Below are positions 1-8,136 of a stretch of 64,000 bases of DNA, one piece after another. The translations under genes were made by a program, and so were the position numbers. Every line of letters starts with the position of its first letter. Position 1 is the stretch's first letter. The notes under the pieces are model-generated. The model saw nothing but the letters and a program-made list of their open reading frames with translations. It was not told where the DNA came from and ran no database searches. The stretch is from Bullifex porci. Lineage in GTDB: Bacteria > Spirochaetota > Spirochaetia > Sphaerochaetales > Sphaerochaetaceae. The DNA is taken from contig NZ_VUNN01000006.1 in the NCBI RefSeq assembly GCF_009695635.1, positions 32,924 to 96,923 of the forward strand, given 5' to 3'.

Positions 1-963
1 AGATGCATCGTATCCTGTATCTACACCAAGCTTCTTAAACATTTTTATGTTATTATCTCTGATTGATGCAAAGTGTAGCTGCATTGCAACATTCTTCTTG
101 TTGTAAGCCTTAGCAAGAGCTGTAAGTACAAGAGTCATGTAAGCATCAACTTCAACATCTGTAAGTACTTCACCTGCCATCTTCTTAACAAATACAGCAT
201 TAACTGCATCTTCACTCCAGAAGGTGTGTGGGCACTGAACGAGAGCATGGTCACTAGCCTTACAACCCATCTCACAGAAGAAATCAAGTCTCTTAAGGAG
301 TGCTGTAATAACATCTGATACACTCTCAATCTTCATATCTGCAGCAACTGCAAGCTTAGCAATGTAATCTGCGAAATCTGCCTTTTCAATGTGTAAAGCC
401 TTATCAGGACGATAAGAAGGGATAACCTTTGCAGGACAATCTGTTTCGTCTCTAATGATCTTATGCTGAGCAAGGTCATCAGCTGGATCATCTGTTGTAC
501 CAACTGCATATACATTGAACTTCTTCATGATACCAAATACAGATAAGTCTGGATCGTTTGCAAATTTATCATTTGCTTCATCATAGATTTTCTTTGCATT
601 CTTCTTATTTAAAACATCATAGATACCGAAATATCTCTGAAGCTCAAGGTGAGTCCAGTGATAGAGTGGGTTACCAATGAGGTTTTCCATAGTATCTGCC
701 CATGCAACAAACTTATCATATGGATCAGCATTACCAGTTATGAGCTCCTCTGGAATACCATTAGTTCTCATCTGTCTCCACTTATAGTGGTCTCCACCAA
801 GCCAAGCATCTGTTATTGTTGTGAAGCGCTTGTTCTCAGCGATCTGAGAAGGAATGAGGTGACAATGGTAGTCAAAGATTGGCATCTTTGATGCATATCC
901 GTGGAACAGCTCCTGAGCTGTCTTGTTTTGTAAGATGAAATTTTCATCCATAAACTTTTTCAT
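1..963 (-). CDS. uxaC: Glucuronate isomerase (uronate isomerase), partial at C-terminus
   Basis: Interconverts D-glucuronate/D-galacturonate and fructuronate/tagaturonate in the cytoplasm. The frame is open from ATG at 963 to the window edge (321 codons seen; the end lies outside). Near the N-terminus is the amidohydrolase-fold metal motif IFDYHCHL (residues 29-36, His33 and His35), followed by segments typical of the UxaC family such as HWTHLELQRYFGIY. The start overlaps the stop of uxaA as ATGA, so the two are translationally coupled. It is the last gene seen of a uxaB-uxaA-uxaC operon. Family assignment is firm; uronate preference cannot be read from the sequence. Confidence 0.95.
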   Translation of the reverse strand, partial: MKKFMDENFILQNKTAQELFHGYASKMPIFDYHCHLIPSQIAENKRFTTITDAWLGGDHYKWRQMRTNGIPEELITGNADPYDKFVAWADTMENLIGNPLYHWTHLELQRYFGIYDVLNKKNAKKIYDEANDKFANDPDLSVFGIMKKFNVYAVGTTDDPADDLAQHKIIRDETDCPAKVIPSYRPDKALHIEKADFADYIAKLAVAADMKIESVSDVITALLKRLDFFCEMGCKASDHALVQCPHTFWSEDAVNAVFVKKMAGEVLTDVEVDAYMTLVLTALAKAYNKKNVAMQLHFASIRDNNIKMFKKLGVDTGYDAS

Positions 964-2471
964 AGAATTACTCCGTCTTTAAATACTGAGATTTCGCTAT
1001 AGCCATTAATCTCATTCTTTGTGAGAACTTCACCTGAAGCTACTTTAACAAGGAACTGGATAAAGTCTGCAGATACATCTGCTACATCCTCTGTAAGTAC
1101 TCTACCTGCATTGAAGTCAATCCAATTTGCCTTTCTCTTTGCAAGATCAGGATTAGTAGCAACCTTTACTGTAGGAACTGGAGCGCCAAGTGGTGTTCCA
1201 CGTCCTGTTGTGAACAAAATCATGTGAGCACCAGCTGCACTCTGTGCAGTAGTAGAGACGATATCATTTCCTGGACCTGAGAGTAGGTTAAGACCAGTAG
1301 AGGTTACTCTATCTGCATATTTTACAACTGCAGAAACTGGAGCTCTACCACCCTTTTGTACACATCCAAGGCTCTTATCCTCAAGAGTTGAAATACCACC
1401 AGCCTTGTTACCTGGAGATGGGTTTTCATATACTACTTGGTTATGAGATGTAAAGTAGTTTTTAAAGTTATTGATTAAATCTACAATTTGCTCAAATACC
1501 TCTTTTGATACTGCACGGTTCATGAGCATTTGCTCTGCACCGAACATCTCAGGAACCTCTGTAAGGATTGCTGTACCGCCCATAGATGTGAGTTCATCAC
1601 AGAATCTACCAACGAGTGGGTTTGCTGTGATACCAGAGAAACCATCTGAGCCACCGCATTTAAAGCCAACTCTTAAGCGAGACATTGGTACTGCGACTCT
1701 CTTATCTTCCTCCATTGCTTTTGCAATTTGAGTTAAGAGCTTCTTTCCATCCTCTAATTCATTTTCACTCTCTTGGCAAACAAGGAACTTTATTCTTTCC
1801 TCATCTACTGGTCCTAAGAGCTCTTTAAAGGATGTGATTGTGTTGTTTTCACAACCAAGTGAGAGAACAAGTACACCGCCTGCATTTGGATGCTTGACTA
1901 AATCAGCAAGAATCTTTCTTGTGTTATCATGGTCATCACCCATCTGAGAGCAGCCATATGGATGTGTCCAAACATGTACTCCGTCTGCAATCTTTAGGTT
2001 TTCATTTGCCCAAGCTTCAAGCTTTTGACCAATTCTATTAACACAGCCTACTGTTGGTACAATCCAAAGCGCATTTCTGATACCGATATCACCATTCTTT
2101 CTCTCATAAGCCATGATTGTTGGAACCTTGCCGTTCCATTTCTTAGCTCTCTCTTCAGCCTCTTTTATAAAGGTCTTTGCCTTTTCCTCATCATATGAGT
2201 ATGAAGCTGATTCAGAGAGAAGAGTGTGAATATTAAATGCATGAACATGGCTACCAGCCTTGATATCCTCTTTTGCGGCACCAATTGGATAACCATATTT
2301 AATAATCTTTTCATCCTTGGCAATGTCCTTAAGGGCCATTTTGTGGCCCGCAGGAACATCTGTAAGGAGAGTATAAGTTGTATCATTTACAGTAACGACA
2401 TCTCCCTTAAAGAGAGGTGTAATAGCTACTGCAACGTTGTCTAATTCGTTAATTTTAAGGATAGATTCCAT
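960..2471 (-). CDS. uxaA: Altronate dehydratase, full-length two-domain form
   Basis: Dehydrates D-altronate to 2-keto-3-deoxygluconate. At 503 residues it is the full-length type: an N-terminal SAF domain (about 1-95) joined to the large catalytic region with THPYGCSQMGDDHDNT, the conserved LSLGCENN and GRGTPLGAPVPTVKVATN segments. The ATG at 2471-2469 is chosen as start because it overlaps the uxaB stop as TGATG; a TTG one codon earlier is also open. It overlaps uxaC by four bases. Together with uxaB and uxaC it forms the galacturonate branch of uronate catabolism. Confidence 0.95.
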   Translation of the reverse strand: MESILKINELDNVAVAITPLFKGDVVTVNDTTYTLLTDVPAGHKMALKDIAKDEKIIKYGYPIGAAKEDIKAGSHVHAFNIHTLLSESASYSYDEEKAKTFIKEAEERAKKWNGKVPTIMAYERKNGDIGIRNALWIVPTVGCVNRIGQKLEAWANENLKIADGVHVWTHPYGCSQMGDDHDNTRKILADLVKHPNAGGVLVLSLGCENNTITSFKELLGPVDEERIKFLVCQESENELEDGKKLLTQIAKAMEEDKRVAVPMSRLRVGFKCGGSDGFSGITANPLVGRFCDELTSMGGTAILTEVPEMFGAEQMLMNRAVSKEVFEQIVDLINNFKNYFTSHNQVVYENPSPGNKAGGISTLEDKSLGCVQKGGRAPVSAVVKYADRVTSTGLNLLSGPGNDIVSTTAQSAAGAHMILFTTGRGTPLGAPVPTVKVATNPDLAKRKANWIDFNAGRVLTEDVADVSADFIQFLVKVASGEVLTKNEINGYSEISVFKDGVIL

Positions 2472-3949
2472 CAAAGACTCCTTATTGCTGCCTCCATACC
2501 GTCATTGAAAATCTTTGTAAGATTCTCGACGATAGCTTCTTCAAGACCTGGTACCTTAGTTAGATCCTGACCCCACCAAGCTTCCTGTGAAAGAACACCG
2601 TTAGCAACTGCAACACTCTTACAATGGTTACACTTGTAGTCACCACTATAGAGCTCGGCAAACTTAGCAAGATACTCTGGGTTATCGTTGATAAGGTATG
2701 TTTCACCATTTCTATTACCCTTGAGAGCTGCACCCTCAAACTCTGTTCCCTGATAGAAGCTAATTAAAGCTGCAAGAGAGAATACGAGGTATTTTGGAAG
2801 CTTACCAAACTTATTGTAGTAGCCAAGTAGAGAAGGAAGATCTCTTGTCTTGAACTTTGATACGCTATTTAGTGAGATAGACATTAAGAGGTGGATGATA
2901 TATGGGTTAGCAAATCTCTCAAGTACGTCAGCTGCATATTGCTCGAGCTGAGCCTTATCGCCATCCATTGAAGGAATAATTTCTTCAAATAGACCGTTCT
3001 TCATGAATGGGAAGATTAAGTCGCTCTTAATACACTCTTCAACTGTATTTAAACCAGCCTGATAAGCTGCGAGAGTCATGAGTGTATGAGTACCATTGAG
3101 GATTCTTACCTTTCTTGTTCTATAGAAGGACATATCATCTGTCCAAATTACATTTACACCAGCCTTTGCTGTTGGGAGCTCTTCATCATAGTATTTCTTA
3201 TGACATTCGATAACCCAAAGAAGGAAGATTTCTGCTGCATCGATGATGTTATCCTGGTAGCCAAGACGATTCCAAAGCTCTTCAGCCTCTGCTCTTGGAT
3301 AGCCTGGAACAATTCTATCTACTAAGCTATTGCAGAAGTCACATGCTTCTTCAACCCAAGAAATAAATCCTTCCTCAAGATTCCATTCCTTTGCATACTG
3401 TAATACGATTCTCTTAAGGTTATCACCATTTTTCTCGATAAGCTCACAAGGAATAGCAATGATACCCTTGCTCTGATCACCCTTGAATGCACAATATCTC
3501 TTATAAAGGAATGCACAAACCTTACCAGGGAAGCTTGACTGTGGCTTGTCATCGAGCTTATCGCCTTCATGATAAGCAATACCAGCCTCTGTTGTATTTG
3601 AAATGATAAATCTAAGATCTGGATTTTCTGCCTGAGCAATAAATTTCTCATATTCTGAGTATGGATTAATACAACCTGCAACAGATGTAATCTGTCTGAA
3701 TTCCTCTACAGGCTTACCGTTTTGTACGCCTCTGAGAACTGTTGTATAGAGACCATTCTGGTCGTTGATCATACCAGCTAAGCCTCTATCTAGTGGCTGT
3801 ACTAGCATTACATTACCGTTGAAATCACCCTTTTCATTAAGTTGATCAATAATCCAATCAACAAATGCGCGAAGGAAGTTACCTTCACCAAACTGAAGTA
3901 CCTTAATAGGTCTTTCAACTGTCTTTACTACGTCTTTAATATTCTTCAT
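2471..3949 (-). CDS. uxaB: Tagaturonate reductase (altronate oxidoreductase)
   Basis: NADH-dependent reduction of tagaturonate to altronate. The 492-residue protein belongs to the mannitol dehydrogenase superfamily: an N-terminal Rossmann start VLQFGEGNFLRAFVDW (about 18-33) and the family's catalytic-region signature KVRILNGTHTLMTLAAY. The fructuronate reductase UxuB is the nearest alternative, but the direct coupling to uxaA favours UxaB. The ATG has a strong AGGAGG ribosome site. It is the first gene of the uxaBAC operon, transcribed divergently from the large regulator at 4166, with a good sigma-70 promoter at 4034-4062. Confidence 0.92.
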   Translation of the reverse strand: MKNIKDVVKTVERPIKVLQFGEGNFLRAFVDWIIDQLNEKGDFNGNVMLVQPLDRGLAGMINDQNGLYTTVLRGVQNGKPVEEFRQITSVAGCINPYSEYEKFIAQAENPDLRFIISNTTEAGIAYHEGDKLDDKPQSSFPGKVCAFLYKRYCAFKGDQSKGIIAIPCELIEKNGDNLKRIVLQYAKEWNLEEGFISWVEEACDFCNSLVDRIVPGYPRAEAEELWNRLGYQDNIIDAAEIFLLWVIECHKKYYDEELPTAKAGVNVIWTDDMSFYRTRKVRILNGTHTLMTLAAYQAGLNTVEECIKSDLIFPFMKNGLFEEIIPSMDGDKAQLEQYAADVLERFANPYIIHLLMSISLNSVSKFKTRDLPSLLGYYNKFGKLPKYLVFSLAALISFYQGTEFEGAALKGNRNGETYLINDNPEYLAKFAELYSGDYKCNHCKSVAVANGVLSQEAWWGQDLTKVPGLEEAIVENLTKIFNDGMEAAIRSL

Positions 3950-3960
3950 GTGTTCCTCCT

Positions 3961-3974
3961 ACGAAACGCTTTTA
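3961..3974 (-). promoter_or_regulatory. cre/LacI-type operator-like site in uxaB leader
   Basis: Read on the minus strand this is TAAAAGCGTTTCGT, which matches the catabolite-responsive consensus TGWAARCGYTWNCW at 12 of 14 positions with the central CG. It lies just upstream of the uxaB ribosome site and downstream of the predicted promoter, a position suited to a roadblock. LacI-family or CcpA-like binding is only an inference. Confidence 0.3.
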
Positions 3975-4033
3975 ACTAATTAATTGTAAGTTCATTTTGA
4001 CATAACATAAAGGATAAAATGAAACATAATTCC

Positions 4034-4062
4034 ACTTTACCTTCGATGTAATTAGCTGTCAA
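4034..4062 (-). promoter_or_regulatory. Sigma-70 promoter of uxaBAC
   Basis: On the minus strand TTGACA (4062-4057), a 17-base spacer, then TAAAGT (4039-4034). The predicted start near 4027 gives a leader of roughly 75-80 bases before uxaB. Confidence 0.6.
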
Positions 4063-4085
4063 GAAAAACTAAAGATCCTATATGT

Positions 4086-4103
4086 CTTTATTGTACAATA
4101 AAG
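4086..4103. promoter_or_regulatory. 18-bp perfect palindrome between the divergent promoters
   Basis: CTTTATTGTACAATAAAG is a perfect inverted repeat. Its core ATTGTACAAT resembles operators of GntR-type uronate regulators (UxuR/ExuR class). It sits between the uxaB promoter and the promoter of the gene at 4166, so it could act on either. The cognate regulator is not in the window. Confidence 0.5.
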
Positions 4104-4109
4104 GATGTT

Positions 4110-4127
4110 GTAAAAAAACGATATTTT
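4110..4127 (+). promoter_or_regulatory. Shared 18-base element, copy 1 (upstream of regulator gene)
   Basis: GTAAAAAAACGATATTTT is found identically at 7370-7387. In both places the distance from its first base to the likely -10 hexamer is 44 bases. It lies immediately upstream of the -35 region, where an activator would bind. Confidence 0.6.
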
Positions 4128-4130
4128 TTG

Positions 4131-4159
4131 TTGTAGTGCGGTAAAAACAGGGCTATTCT
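4131..4159 (+). promoter_or_regulatory. Promoter of the AraC hybrid regulator (leaderless)
   Basis: TTGTAG (4131-4136), 17-base spacer, TATTCT (4154-4159), then only six bases to the ATG at 4166. There is no Shine-Dalgarno sequence, so the transcript probably begins at or next to the start codon. Confidence 0.5.
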
Positions 4160-4165
4160 GAATAT

Positions 4166-7100
4166 ATGAACAAAAGGATAGGACTAGTATTGGCATCAAT
4201 TCATGAGGGAGCGTCCATCCGCCTTTGGAGAAGTGTTCTCTCATCTGTAGATTTACTTAGTGATTCAGTTGTTGTATTCCCAGGAGGAAGACTCAACTAT
4301 AAGGAGCAGGATGAGTATTTAAGAAATAATATCTACTCCTTAGAAACTAAGGAAAATTTTGACGGTATCATCAACTGGAGTAGCTCTCTTACTGGAGAGC
4401 TTACAGCTGAAGAGGTATGTTCAATTATCAGAAGTACAGAGGTTCCTGTTATCTCAATTGGACTTCCTGTAGAAGGATCTCCTTCTGTTACCTTTGACGC
4501 TTATGAAGGTATGTATAATGAGGTTGAGCACTTTATTACAAAGCATAAGCTGAGAAGGATTGCTTTTTTAAGAGGTCCAAATAGCCATGCAAGTGCTGAA
4601 TCAAGATATTGTGCTTATGAGGATTGTTTAAAGAAATATAACATTCCTATAAATAATGATTTAATATCATCACCACATCACTGGGCACAGGGTAGAGAGG
4701 CTTTAAGAGAAATAATAAATGAAAGAGGGCTTGTTCCTGGAATAGATTTTGATGCTCTAATTTGTGCTTCAGATTTAATGCTTAGTGGGGCGCTACGCTA
4801 TCTTGAGGAGATAAATGTAGAGGTCCCTGGAACATTAAAGGTTGCTGGCTTTAACGATAGTGATAACAATAAAATAATGAAGGTTGCTCCAACAACTGTT
4901 AGAATGCCTGTCGTTGGTATGAGCCATGTAGCTGTTGAGATTTTAAATCAAATTTTCAATGACCCTGCTACAATGGTGGAGGATGTAATCCTACCAGCTG
5001 AGCTAGTTATAAGGCACTCATGTGGCTGTGACCATAGCTTTGGAGCTACTGAGCCTGCAGGAAAGGAGCTTGAGAATAAGGAAAACTTTATTAGCTGGAT
5101 TAGAAGCTTAACTCAAGATCAAATAAGCTATTCAGAGGTAAAGGCTTTTATTGATTATGCCTTTGAAGCTAGCAAGCTTAATCGCGAATCTGATTTCGTA
5201 AAATTTAGAGATAGATTTTTATTCTTTGTAAGAAGATTCCTAGAAAGTGGAGGGGAGCTTTACGATTTATTAGATGTTTATAAGTGCTTCTTTGATACCT
5301 TTAACTTCCCTAAGGATTTCTCTCTATTCTTCTCCTCTGAATTAATGCCTTCAATGATTGAAACCTATTCACGCTACCAGGCAGAGGTTTCATATAAGCA
5401 GAGTGTGATGAGTAATAAAGTAAATGCTCTCAAAAATAAGCTTCTATCAATTAGATCAAATGTTGACCTAGGAAATACCTTAAGAAGTGATTTGCCAAAA
5501 CTAGGTATTAAGCAGTGTTACTTAGTTTTCGCTAATTATGGAGAGGGGATCTCACATCTAGAGACTGGCTTTGATAGGCAATTAAATCCTATTAGTCCAC
5601 AAAATTTCCCAGCTCATCTTCTCTTGCCTGAAGTACTTTCAGCAAATATTTCAAAAGGAGCGTATGTTTTACTTCCTTTAACATATGATAAGGAGTATTT
5701 AGGCTATTTACTCGTTGATGTTACTGAGCAAAGAGATGAACAATTCTTAGAGGATTTAAGAGCAACAATCTCCTCAACCTTAAAAGGCATTAGCTTATTA
5801 GAGGCTGCAAATAGAGCTAAGGATGTTGCTGAGAAGGCTGAAAGAGCCTCCTCTGATTTCTTTGATAGTATTTCAGATGGGCTTAAGGAGCCTCTTCAGC
5901 AGATGAAGCAAATCTTGAGTACCTCTGATATTCAAAATAAAAAGGATTTATTAAATCATCTACTTAAGGCTGAGCATCTATTAGACCTGTGTTATACAGA
6001 AAAGGGACAAATAGAGCTAAAGAAAAAGCTTATTTCTCCAACTCCATTCTTTAAAGATATTGCTTTAAAGCTTGGAATTAATGCTTTAATTCCTGATTCT
6101 CTTCCTGCAATATATGCGGACCCTGAAAAGGTAACTCAAGTATCTGAGATTTTATATCAGCTTGCATCTGAGGATAATGATGTGATTGATATCGAGGTAT
6201 CAATAAAGCCTTCAGGCTTATCTGTATTATTATCCTCAGATAGCTGGAATCCTATGCAGGAAAAGGATGACGCAGCTCTTTCCTTAGCAGAGAAAATAGT
6301 TGTGCTTCATAGTGGTACATTCCATTTTAAAGAGCATGGAATTGCTATTTGCTATCCATGGCCTTCTCTTTCTAGTGAAATTACTCAAAATATAGGTATT
6401 GGATATACCTTATATATTAAGAAAAACGAATCTAGTACTATTCCTGATGTTGTAAGAACTCTACCTCAGGTTCTTTATGTTACAGAGAATGATTTAGCAG
6501 ATGAGTTTGAAATTCCAGATAATGTAACACGTATTGCTTGGGATTATGGTGATAAGAGAGAACGAGAAAGTGTAGTATTAAATCTCCTAAAGAACCATCA
6601 GAGAAGTAAGAGCATGCCATTCTTATGCTTCAATGTAGAGTCCTCTTCCTTGGATTTATGGTCAACATTGAAGGCTGGAACTCATGATAGTATAGAAGGT
6701 GTAATTTTAGTTCTTGGAACTCCAATAGATGGTTTATCAAAGCTTAAAGCATTTGGTAGCTTCCTACTCGTTAAGAGTGAAGAGGAGCTATTGAACTACT
6801 CAAAGACACCAGCGATGATAATCCTAAATTCCTCTTCCTATGATATTGTTTTACAAATTAGAAAGGAAAAACGTTTTTCTAAGGTACCAGTATTGATGGT
6901 TAAGGATCATTTTAATGAAAATGAGATTGAGAAGATTGCTCAATTACCTAACCTTATTATTAGTAATTCATCACTCTGCGACTCAGATGAGTTTATCTCA
7001 AGGCTAATTGGTATCTTTGGTGGAAATGGAATATTACCGCCATTAACAGGTGCTTTAGTAAAGAAAGCAATTGGCTATATTAACAAAAAGGCTACCTACC

Positions 7101-7363
7101 AAATTTCAAGATGGCAGCTTGCTGAGTATGTAAATATTAGTGAGGATTATTTAACAAGAATATTTAAGAAGGATATGGGGCTTTCTCCTTGGGATTATTT
7201 AAACAGATATAGGGTACAGCTTGCGACTGAAATGCTAACTCAAACTGGCTCAACTATAAACGAAGTAGCCTCTGCAACTGGGTTCCAAGACCAAGCTTAC
7301 TTCTGTAGAGTCTTCAAAAAAATAAAAGGAGTATCACCTGGACAGGTAAGAAATCGTAACTAG
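4166..7363 (+). CDS. Soluble PBP / pseudo-kinase / AraC hybrid transcriptional regulator
   Basis: A 1065-residue sensor-regulator. Residues 1-290 are a LacI/RbsB-type periplasmic-binding-protein fold (KRIGLVLASIHEG start; DALICASDLMLSGAL; GFNDSD), with no signal peptide, no membrane segment and no N-terminal LacI helix-turn-helix. About 300-440 is helical, 445-545 looks GAF-like, and 545-760 resembles a histidine kinase whose phosphoacceptor region reads FFDSISDGLKEPL with no histidine. About 880-950 resembles the end of a receiver domain with Asn/Ser where the Asp should be. Residues 962-1065 are an AraC DNA-binding domain. It precedes the sugar transporter operon and shares an upstream 18-base element with it, suggesting autoregulation and operon control by a cytoplasmic sugar ligand. 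Domain boundaries in the middle are by eye. Confidence 0.85.
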   Translation: MNKRIGLVLASIHEGASIRLWRSVLSSVDLLSDSVVVFPGGRLNYKEQDEYLRNNIYSLETKENFDGIINWSSSLTGELTAEEVCSIIRSTEVPVISIGLPVEGSPSVTFDAYEGMYNEVEHFITKHKLRRIAFLRGPNSHASAESRYCAYEDCLKKYNIPINNDLISSPHHWAQGREALREIINERGLVPGIDFDALICASDLMLSGALRYLEEINVEVPGTLKVAGFNDSDNNKIMKVAPTTVRMPVVGMSHVAVEILNQIFNDPATMVEDVILPAELVIRHSCGCDHSFGATEPAGKELENKENFISWIRSLTQDQISYSEVKAFIDYAFEASKLNRESDFVKFRDRFLFFVRRFLESGGELYDLLDVYKCFFDTFNFPKDFSLFFSSELMPSMIETYSRYQAEVSYKQSVMSNKVNALKNKLLSIRSNVDLGNTLRSDLPKLGIKQCYLVFANYGEGISHLETGFDRQLNPISPQNFPAHLLLPEVLSANISKGAYVLLPLTYDKEYLGYLLVDVTEQRDEQFLEDLRATISSTLKGISLLEAANRAKDVAEKAERASSDFFDSISDGLKEPLQQMKQILSTSDIQNKKDLLNHLLKAEHLLDLCYTEKGQIELKKKLISPTPFFKDIALKLGINALIPDSLPAIYADPEKVTQVSEILYQLASEDNDVIDIEVSIKPSGLSVLLSSDSWNPMQEKDDAALSLAEKIVVLHSGTFHFKEHGIAICYPWPSLSSEITQNIGIGYTLYIKKNESSTIPDVVRTLPQVLYVTENDLADEFEIPDNVTRIAWDYGDKRERESVVLNLLKNHQRSKSMPFLCFNVESSSLDLWSTLKAGTHDSIEGVILVLGTPIDGLSKLKAFGSFLLVKSEEELLNYSKTPAMIILNSSSYDIVLQIRKEKRFSKVPVLMVKDHFNENEIEKIAQLPNLIISNSSLCDSDEFISRLIGIFGGNGILPPLTGALVKKAIGYINKKATYQISRWQLAEYVNISEDYLTRIFKKDMGLSPWDYLNRYRVQLATEMLTQTGSTINEVASATGFQDQAYFCRVFKKIKGVSPGQVRNRN

Positions 7364-7369
7364 ATAATA

Positions 7370-7387
7370 GTAAAAAAACGATATTTT
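7370..7387 (+). promoter_or_regulatory. Shared 18-base element, copy 2 (upstream of transporter operon)
   Basis: Identical to 4110-4127. The likely -10 box TAAAAT (7414-7419) is again 44 bases from the element's first base, and the -35 region (7391-7396, GGAATT) is poor, as expected for an activator-dependent promoter. Confidence 0.6.
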
Positions 7388-7467
7388 ATCGGAATTGTGC
7401 AATAATATGTTTGTAAAATTTGAAAAAACCATATGATACTAACTTTACGGGGTTGAAATCGTATTTC

Positions 7468-7496
7468 TACGGATTTTCGAACTCCGTATTTTTTCT
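7468..7496 (+). terminator. Leader terminator / possible attenuator before transporter operon
   Basis: Stem TACGGA (7468-7473) with TCCGTA (7483-7488), nine-base loop, followed by T-rich sequence. It lies between the regulator stop (7363) and the first transporter gene (7558). An upstream ACGGGGTT (7447-7454) could pair instead with AACTCCGT (7480-7487), giving a mutually exclusive fold. It may terminate the regulator transcript, attenuate the operon, or both. Confidence 0.5.
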
Positions 7497-7557
7497 TTTT
7501 TTTAACTTGCGTTACAAAAGATGGGAAATTAAAATTAAAAATGGAGGGATTAAAGGA

Positions 7558-8136
7558 GTGAATTCCACTATCAGACGGTATCAAGCAGTGGATCTGATGA
7601 TATGGAGTATTATTCTTTTTGTTTTCGAATTCATTGTTGTCAAAGCAGGTTCAGTATGGTTTAGAGCTCAGCTTTGGACTCTATCTATAGTTCCAGCACT
7701 TGTTGCTGTTGTCTATATGAGGTGGAGTGCTTTTGGCGTCTTGTATAGTGCATTAGGAGGCATTGCTCTATGCTTTGCAAGTGGTGCAAGCACCCAACAA
7801 TATTTGATTTATACCCTCGGAAATTTATTTTCAGTAGTGCTTCTTTTATTTTTGAAGTTTATTGGAAAGGAGAAGATTAGAGATAGTGTATTCACTTCAA
7901 TAATCTTCGCATTGGCTTCTGCTTTGTCGATGCAGATTGGACGTGGAGTTGTTGCAGCTCTATTAGGAAATGGTATTGGTAGTATCGTAACCTTTATTGC
8001 TACAGATATTATTTCAGAGCTATTTGCAATCCTGATAATTTGCATAACGAGAAAGCTGGATGGTGTATTTGAGGATCAAATTTCGTATTTGGTACGTGTT
8101 AATAACGAAGAAAATGAAAAAGGGGGTAGAGAATGA
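7558..8136 (+). CDS. Small polytopic membrane protein, first gene of transporter operon
   Basis: Not recognised. With the GTG at 7558 it has 192 residues and about five or six hydrophobic segments (for example MIWSIILFVFEFIVVKAGSVWF and LWTLSIVPALVAVVYM). The GTG is chosen because it follows GGAGGG with a nine-base spacing; the frame is open back to a TTG at 7420, but that stretch is leader sequence containing a terminator hairpin. It overlaps the next permease gene as ATGA. Its shape recalls small S-component-like or accessory transporter proteins, but I see no motif that supports a function. Confidence 0.75.
   Translation: MNSTIRRYQAVDLMIWSIILFVFEFIVVKAGSVWFRAQLWTLSIVPALVAVVYMRWSAFGVLYSALGGIALCFASGASTQQYLIYTLGNLFSVVLLLFLKFIGKEKIRDSVFTSIIFALASALSMQIGRGVVAALLGNGIGSIVTFIATDIISELFAILIICITRKLDGVFEDQISYLVRVNNEENEKGGRE

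Noticed and set aside
7420..7557. Longer N-terminus for the first transporter membrane protein from TTG 7420
   Set aside because: This stretch contains the predicted terminator hairpin and T-tracts and codes for low-complexity F/K/Y-rich sequence; the GTG at 7558 has a good ribosome site.
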